Part shown: piece after piece, positions 41,101 to 50,100 of the stretch
Position numbering within the stretch: position 1 is the first letter of the stretch
Layout: each line of letters starts with the position of its first letter
Assembly: GCA_036877525.1 (NCBI GenBank)
Contig: JAZGTH010000123.1
Coordinates: 1,107,501 to 1,171,500 of the forward strand
Reading direction: 5' to 3'
From: Chromobotia macracanthus
Lineage: Eukaryota; Chordata; Actinopteri; Cypriniformes; Botiidae
DNA: 64,000 bases
Notes under the pieces: generated by a model
Databases searched by the model: none
What the model saw: the letters and a program-made list of their open reading frames with translations, nothing else
Told to the model about the DNA's origin: nothing
Program-made: the position numbers and the translations under genes

Positions 41101-44100
41101 AAAAAGACAATGAGGGGTTTGGCTTTGTGCTGAGGGGAGCCAAGGGTAAGAGGGCTCACTCACTGTCTTCTTTTAATTCTGTAATTGTAATTCAATTGCA
41201 TAAATTGACTGTCATCAATATTTTATTTGTCTTTCTCACTGTTTCCTCTTGTATTCTTACAATTTTTCATGTGGTATAAACTTCAATAGAACATTCTGGA
41301 AATGCACACCAAAGTGTATACTGATTGTACAAATGTCTCTTTTTGTAGCTCAGACCCCTATAGAAGAGTTCACTCCCACCCCAGCCTTTCCAGCACTGCA
41401 GTACCTTGAGTCTGTTGATGAGGGAGGCGTGGCTTGGAGAGCTGGTCTACGAATGGGAGACTTTCTTATTGAGGTGACTGCCAAACTGCATTATAGAATT
41501 TGTAGTCTGTTTTCTTCTTTACCACTAACAACCATTACTTGAAGTCCCTTTGAATTATCCTCATTTTGTCAAGCTCTCTCTTACTTTCTGTCTTTCTGTT
41601 TATTTTTTTACTCTCTTTCTCCGTTCTTCTTTCTCCTCTTTCTTAGGTGAATGGTCAGAATGTGGTTAAGGTGGGACACAGGCAGGTGGTCAATATGATC
41701 AGGCAAGGCGGCAACAGCCTCATGGTCAAGGTTGTCATGGTTACCCGGAATCCTGATATGGAGGAAGGGATCAGAAAGAAAAGTAAGAGATACAAACAGG
41801 GGTGCTGGAATCATTTTAACCACTTTTAAAACAACCAACATTTTGGGAAATAATTACTTATATTTTAGAGCTTTTCGGCTTGCAGCGCAAAGAAAAAAAC
41901 TGTAGCAGATCTGATCAAATCACAGCTTTTAAAACCAAGCCTCTACAACCGGCAGTCTGGTCTGTGACATGCCTGATCAATTTTCAGCAAACCCAACATT
42001 TCCATTAAGTAAAAAAATGTTCTAGGAATGTTTGAAATGTCCATTATTAAACGTTAACGTTATTGCTTGGTTACAAGAATGTGATTCAAATATTTTTAGA
42101 GAATTTTCCCTATTAGCTGGGATCTGTAATCCTAGGCTTGCACCTACTTACCTGCTTTTTTAAGCAAATCAGCTAAAACTTGCTAAATGTCACCTAATAT
42201 AAACCAGATTAGCCTGGTCATTTATGTTTTCCCATCATTCTTACCCCCAGTGAAAATAGTCTCTTCGTAATTAAATGAATCATGTACGATATATAATAAT
42301 AATAGCGATTAAAGTTGATGATGATCACAGCAGTGCTGGCATCTCTCTCTTACTCTCCACAGTCCCACAGCAGAGCAAGAGACTGAGCACACCAGCTATC
42401 GCTCTGCGTTCCAAATCCATGACATCAGAGTTGGAAGAGATGGGTAAGACATGAGGATGAGGAATGAAAAACACTAGTGCACAGTACCAGACCATTGAGA
42501 GAGTCAGGACAAGAGACAGAAAAGTGAGAGATGATGAAAGAGTCAAAAGAAATAGCTGAGATGGTCAGAAAGGGGAGGGAAAACATAAAGAAAAGAGAGT
42601 GAATAGGAGATTAAACTATCACAGTAATACAATGAGAGGAAACAGAACATCGCAATAACAATTATGGAGAGAAGTGTTTAAACTGGATGTTAGGAAGGGG
42701 GAATAGAGACAGAGACATGGAGAAAGAGAGAGAGAGAGAGAGAGAGAGGACATTAATGTGAATGAGTCTCAATGCATTTCACTGTTCTTTCAGAAGTTCC
42801 ACAACTAAGTTGTCACTACCAGCACCCCCACTACAGGTAACCCCTAAAAAACTGTCCAACCCCCCCAACCCTTATATCCCCCCTGCTCTCCACCTTACCT
42901 CTTAATCCTCCACCTGCAACCCCTCTTAGCTTTAACCCTCAACCTGAATATAAACCACCTTCCTGTTGGTCACACACCTCTGGTTATTAGAAAAACAGGT
43001 TCCAGAGTGCTGTGTGTGTTGCTGTAGTAACGCTGCAGGTGGTGAGCCTTGCTGGAGAGGTACAGGATGTGCTGGTTATGATGCCACCATCACTACAATC
43101 ATTTAGTGTGCCAATCTGTGTCATATGGGGAATCAAACAATTTTGACAACACACCACCAAGAAACACTGCTTGTCATGGTACACTCTGCTTATCTAAATA
43201 GATGTATTCACCTTACCTCCTCAGCCTTTAAAACCAATACCACCCTACCTCACCTGTAGTCCATTTAGGCATGTTCCACTCCTCTTCCTGTTCTTTAGCC
43301 CAACCAATGTCCTCAGAATTAACAGTCCCCTGTGGCACTGTATAACTACTGTAGGTTATATTGTTTTTAAACATCATTTCTTTTTTCATTTTCAGCTATA
43401 TTTCTATGATCCAGCTGTTTGGATTAGCATTAGCAATGTACTGTAATTGTGTAAAGGTACCTGACTTTACAGTGAGGAAGGAGGAAGTAGATGCCAGGTC
43501 GGCAAGTTTGCAAGGTTCATTGTATTAAATCTTTTTTTTTTTAATTCAGAGTTTGGTTTGAAGCACTTTATATTAATTAATGAAGAAATCATTGAGCCCA
43601 GCTGTATGTTCATTTTGTTTTCAGAGTTTTGATCCATGACAAAATCAGTATCATTTTGGAATGATACAATTATTACTGTGAAGTCATCACACATTTAATG
43701 CTGTTTATTCAGTGTTAGTGTCAATACTATTCATATAGACTGTATGGGCTATTATTTGTATGGGCTACTGCTTTGTTGCACACCTGCCTGCTAATAGGGA
43801 ATCTGTGATTTCATATGTCACAAACAAAAGCAAAATGTGATTTGTTGTTTTATATGCAGATTAGGAGGTCCTACCATGTCTCAGTGGGTGTTTCTTAGCC
43901 AGAAAGTAGACCAACTTTATTCTGATAATCAACAATCTGGAGATAAATGTAGGGTATAAGATTATTGTGTGTACAGTTACATACAATGCTGTAAAGTATA
44001 ATCCTTTTATAACCTAATCAGAGTGCTATTAATGTGTTAAGTGTTAAGGTATACTTCATTTATCCACTTTTCACTGCTTCTACCAGACAGTATGTGATGT

Positions 44101-47100
44101 AATTTTCATCATTACTGCCCGTGTGCAACCCAGTGCACACTTGCATGCTCAGTTGTGCACAAGACAGAGTAGAAAAAAGAAAACAAAGTATATTGGAGCT
44201 TTTTCTGCTGCATCTCCTCAGTGTGCTGAATAAGTCTCAGGTATTTAATGTGTTAAAGTGCACAAGTGTCTTCTCCTACCATATGCCGATTAAAATGCAG
44301 TTTAATGCAAGTGAAGAGCTCTCAACTTTCTCCGATGCATTCACCTTTCCACCTGGCACAGAGTCCCACCTCACAGGCTGTCATGCTCTAAAGATAGCCA
44401 AGATCACTCTAGCGTGAATATCTCTCTATGCTGGGACTTAAACCAGGCGATAACACTTAAATGACAAATGAAAGGCAGAAATGATTTTTTAGGGGACAAT
44501 GTCTCTTAAAAGGTTGTAACAGGCAAGCAGATTGACCCTTCCCAAATTTACCCAGAATTCCTCAGCTTTATTAGATATTTACACACTCCCTACACACCCA
44601 TTCACAAGTGGCTCTTATGAACCCTCCCTGCACACTTGTGTCTCACGGGGTGTTTAATAGCGTTTGAAACCCTAACTAACCTGTCTTGTAACCTCCCTAA
44701 TCTCTCTGTCTGTCCTGGCATTCCATACAAAGTGGACAGAGGTAAGAGGCAACACTTCATTTCTAATTTATAAATATTTGAGTTTTGAGTCAATTTTGTG
44801 TGTGTATAGGATTGGAAGTTGATAAAAATGTATTTTCAGCATTAACTTAAAAATGCTGTAAATCACTTACATGATTTTTCTCTTTGCTTGATCACAGCCT
44901 CTGCCCCATGGAAAAAAAAATCAGGTAAAATCTTTTGTTCCACTCTGTCTTGTATGAGATGCTTGACCTCACAGCTCACAGGTCTGCAGATTTTTTTTTT
45001 TATGGAATGATTTCTGTTCACTTTGTTACAGAGTTCGAGTCTTCACAAGCTGCAGAGAAGAAGAGGACAGTTTATCAGATGGCTTTGAGTAAGAGGGTCA
45101 CTGGTTTAAGACAGAGGCATTGTCATACTATATCAGGGGTCGGCAACTTTAGGCACACATGCCAAAATTGGCATGCAGAGGGTTAACCATTGGTACGTAA
45201 GAAATAGGAGAAAAACAATATTTTAATTAGTTGTTTATTTTATAAATGTTGTCCTTCACATCTGCATTTCAGACTCTTTGGCAGTAATCGAATGAGCTCG
45301 CACTGCACTATTAAGCTGTAAGATGCAGTTTGGTCTGCTTTTGCATTTTGCTTTCAGAATAAAAGATTTTATATAAAGGGAAAATTAGAAAAAATATGCT
45401 GGCTGAATAAAAAAAACACAAGCAATTAAGTGGCAAAATAAGAGACACCTCTGGAATCTGAACATTCAAACTCAGGTCTGCTACAGACAAGAACAAGTTT
45501 AATTATCGATAAAGTCAGTAAATAATTCATAATATTAAGTACAGTTCAGAAAATGACTTTCTTCCATTGAAATTTTCATATTTATATATAAATACAGTGT
45601 ATATATGGCACAGTGATTAAAAGATTTCAAAATGGCTTTGTCTAGAGGGTTGTCGACCCCTGAAAGTATAGTAACTTTAAGATGAAGATAAATGGTTTGT
45701 AGAGAAACTCATGTCCTCTCATGTCAGATAAACTGGATGAGATTTTAGCAGCAGCACAGCAGACCATCAGTACCAATGAGGCTCCAGGTCCCCGGGTTCC
45801 GGGGATTAAAAGAGAACGGGGCAGAGGCTTTTATAATGAGGTGTGTTTGTGAGTAAGACCATTATATTTTGACTGTATTTTTATTAAAATTATTGTATTG
45901 ATAACAAAGATTACAATTATGAGTGGATATATATTATATAATGTTATTCTTTCGAAAACTGGTACATAATGTAAAGAAAATCACCTACACTGTAAATATT
46001 TCTTATTCTTTGATAGCCAAGTTTTGACAAGTCTGGAATAGGGATGACATCATCTGGGACAGGACTAGGCTACGACCGTGGTCAGTTTGTGTCTGGCCAC
46101 GCCCCCCCGCATGGTATGCTGCGACAGAAGTCCATCGGTGAGGCTGTCTGTTAGTTTGTCTGTCTGTCTGCCCACCTGTCTGTCTGTTCAACCATACTGC
46201 TGTACGTCTCTGGTATATACATTTAGAGCGCTCAAAAAAGATCAGCTGTGGATGTGCTGTAATGCTTATTGTCCATGTATTAATGCTTTTTTGCTCTAGA
46301 ACAGTGACATGCTTTTTAGTTTGTTGTAACAATCCATAAAAATCTTTCCAGGGGTTTGATTGGCTTATGGGGAAGACCAGTTGACATAACAAATGCTACT
46401 TTTGATTAATTTTCATCTGGTTTTCCTTTTTAATTTAAAGATAACATTGGCAGCCCATTATAACCCCTGAGATTATTCGCACTTGCATTTGTAAATCAAG
46501 TAATGTCATCATTTATCATCATCAAATTCTAATGTATTTAAAACAGTTTAACATTAGCAGCATTTCTTCATTTTTTCATGCCATGTTGGTAAATTTGTGT
46601 GTAACTACTGTGTTTTTGTATGACACTCTGTGCCGTCAGGTAGAGGTCATTGTGGAATGCATTTGTCCTTCTGTAATACACTGTAACTAAAACTGATCAG
46701 CACTAACATAAAGCAGCTTTGCGAAGTGGAGAGATTAATGGCTTGTGCCTGTTTATGCTGGAGAAGACTAGTCATGGTAATGAACAGACAAGCTGACAGA
46801 CATACAGACAAACAGACATACTACAAGATGGACTCAGCTAATTTATGTGCCCTGTTTTGTTTGCCCTCTTCCCTTTCGATTTTAGCAAATGAAGATGTTT
46901 TTTTCCAATTTTTCGTTTTCAGATGTTTACATTTACATATATTTACATTTTGTTTATGTCAGTTTATATTTACATTCTGTTATTTAGGCTTATCTTACTT
47001 TCATCTTTGTTTTTTTTTTTATATTTTTGTACTACTTTTGCTTTGTATTTGTTCTGCCTTCCTGCATTTATCTTTTTATGACAGTGTATTTTAACTCTAT

Positions 47101-50100
47101 TTTAATCTGTTTTCTTTTTCTGCAGGTGTTCCTGAGGAGGAGAAGCAGTTCCTTCATCCTCCATCCATGAAGTTTGCACGGAGTCTTTCAGTACCAGGCC
47201 CAGATGACATCCCTCCTCCACCCACTACAGCCCCCCCTGAGCCCCCATTCTCCTCAGCCCCCCCTCTTGGCTTTAGGGGCAAGACATCACAGCAACCTTC
47301 TGTTTCTGTGTCCCAGTCCACTTCTTCTGCACATTATCAGCTATACTCACAGTCAGTTCACACAACCCATGGAGCCAGAGATAGGTCCCCTGGACCACCA
47401 ACTGGGTCTGGAACAGGGGACCATGCTGTCCCCTATTCCCATGCCCAAGCCCACCCCTCTGTGCCAAGCAGGACTGCCTCCAGAAAGGTGATTGGGTACA
47501 CAGGGGACCTTGCAGGGGCTGGAGGAGCAGCAGGGACCAAGGCTGCAGCATTGAGAAGAGGCTACAGCAATGCAGTGCCACCAACCAGTGTCGCAACCGT
47601 GATTCCCCAGCAGCAGCAGACCACTCAAAGCCAACCTTCCAGGATGGACCGCAGTGCGATAGGGGCAGGGGGTGTACCAAAAGCAGGTGCCCGGAGAGGG
47701 AAGGGGCCCTTAGTAAAGCAGTCAAAGGTGGAGGATTTACGTCAAGGCCAGGGCACACTGGAAGGCAAAGGGTCAGTGGAAAAGAGCTCTATTCCTATTC
47801 CCACCATTATTGTTAAAGCGCCATCCACCAGCAGTAGTGGTCGCAGTAGCCAAGGCAGCAGTGTGGAGGCTGAACCTCCTCCCCCAGAAGAGAGTGACAG
47901 TTCTAAACCCGAACCTGTTAATCCCCCACCTGCACCAACTGTTCCACCTCCTGCCCCTCCATCTATTCCTGCTCCTCTACCCCCATCAGTGCCATCGCTT
48001 CGTACTCAAGAGAGTTTGGACTTTACCAGCCAGTTTGGTGCTGCCATAGTAGGGGCAGCTCGCAGGGATCGAGAACGATTTCATGAAGCACGAAGGAAGA
48101 GTGCCTCCTTTTTTCTCTCTGCTGAGGAAGAGCTGGGTGGAGTAGGAGTTGGAGGACGCACTCAGACGTCCCAACAGCAGCTGAGTACCCAGCCTTCACC
48201 TCGCCTGCGACCATCAAAATCTATAGATGAGGGGATGTTCTCAGGTGATACCTTTATCCACCACACACGCAGTATGCCTCCTGCCTTCGGTCTGCCTGAG
48301 TACTCCTCACCTGCTCCTCCTGGGGACTATCAGCCCAAGTCTGTACCTGCAGACTTCTATGGAGCAGGAGGCCGACAACAGCAGCAGCAAGCCTCTACCA
48401 CAACTTTTATTCATCCGTTAACAGGGAAAGTTTTGGACCCTTCATCCCCACTAGGCTTAGCATTAGCTGCACGGGAACGTGCATTGAAGGATGATGGACG
48501 CTTTCGCAGGGAAAGGACCACAGAACACCACTTTAGCCGTCAGCTATCCAGCATTGGGGCCTTCCCTTCATCCACTGCACAACCAGTTTCACATCTCTCC
48601 TATTCCATGGCTTCATCTTCCTCTGCTGCCTCCTCTGCTGTCCAGCCTGCTGGATCCTCCTCATACCTTGTTACCTCCTCCTCACTAGCTGCTACCACCA
48701 CGTCTACTCGGCCTCCATCACCCAGGATCCTGCGTGGAGCAGGAAGCAGCTGGGGTGAGGAAGCAGGTGTAGGAGAGCGTGCAGAAAGGGATGCTGCTGG
48801 CACCTCAGCTCCAAGAGAAGGCCTAAGAGTTCGATTCTCTGAAGATAAAACTGTACACACACACCACTATCAGTCTCAGCACTACCAGCCCACCTATAAA
48901 GAGCGTGAAAGGGAGCGTCAGAGAGAGAGATCACGAGAAAGAGAGAGGGAAAGAGAAAGGGAAAGAGAGATGGAAAAAGCTCAGACCCAGCTACAGCAGC
49001 AGTCAACTCAGCCAATGACCCAGCAGCCTCGACGTCCTTCATTTTTGAGGATGGAAAGTGAGGCTGGGGCATACATCCTATCCTTAACACCTCCGTCCCC
49101 TCCTCCAACAGTGGCCCCCACACGTCCTTTAGCTGGAGGAGGAGGTGAAGGTGGAAGTGGCCCAGGTTTGATGGTTCTCCCTCCCCCAGCTCCCTCAGTT
49201 GATGCAGATGATGAGTTTGTGTTTGTTGATCCCCTTCCTCCACCGCTAGAGTTTGCCAACAGTTTTGATCGTGGTTTAGGTTATCACGGGGTGATGTCTA
49301 ACAGTCTGTCAGCCCGTCAGCAGCTTCACCTACCTCCTCCACCACCACCTCCCCCGCCACCTCCTCCACCTCCAAAAGACTCTTTTATGGCAGGGTACCC
49401 ACCTCACACATCTCTGCCTTCACCCCAGGCAGGAGACTCTACAACTTCCAGTCTTACTTCGTATGACAGTGAGGTTGCCAACTTGACCCAGTCTGCCCCG
49501 TCTCCCTCCCCATCATCCCCCAATCCTCCCCCACCTTCCTCTCCCTCTACGTTGCAACCCTCTGCACCACCTCCACCCCCCTCTGTATCACCTCCTCCAC
49601 CACCCACTTCCTACCACAGACCATTTGGCCCATCCCAGTCGCACCCTTTATATAATAGTACACACTCAGTGGTACGCTCCTCCTCTCCCACACCACCTCC
49701 CCTTTCTATCCCAGCTCCACCTGCATACCGGGGGCCCCCAGCTACAACATCCACCCCTGCAACCTCTGTCTCACTTAGAGGCACCTCAGCTGTGACCGCG
49801 AGCTGTTCCTCAACTGCTTCTACAACTGTTGCCACTATCTCTACTGCCGCTGCCATAGTCACTCCGCACACACGTGTGGCAACCGTCTCCACAGTAGCTA
49901 CAGGAAGTAGCAGGCGCCCCAGCACAGAGCATCATCCACCACCCAGTGCAGCTGCAGCTAAGACTGGTGAGTCCCAGGAGACCATAGTGGATTCTGGGAT
50001 TGAAGAGTTAGACAGCCGAAGCAGCAGCGATCATCACTTAGACAATATTTTAGCACTCAGTGGGAGTGGGGTCAGAGAAAGGTTGGAGAGAGCAGGGATA

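Noticed and set aside
46003..46392. 129-codon minus-strand frame
   Set aside because: It is antisense to a confirmed shank1 exon and a CTGT-rich stretch, with no family resemblance.
47273..47758. 161-codon minus-strand frame, and similar frames at 48704-49243
   Set aside because: Antisense to the proline-rich giant exon, whose codon bias removes antisense stops.
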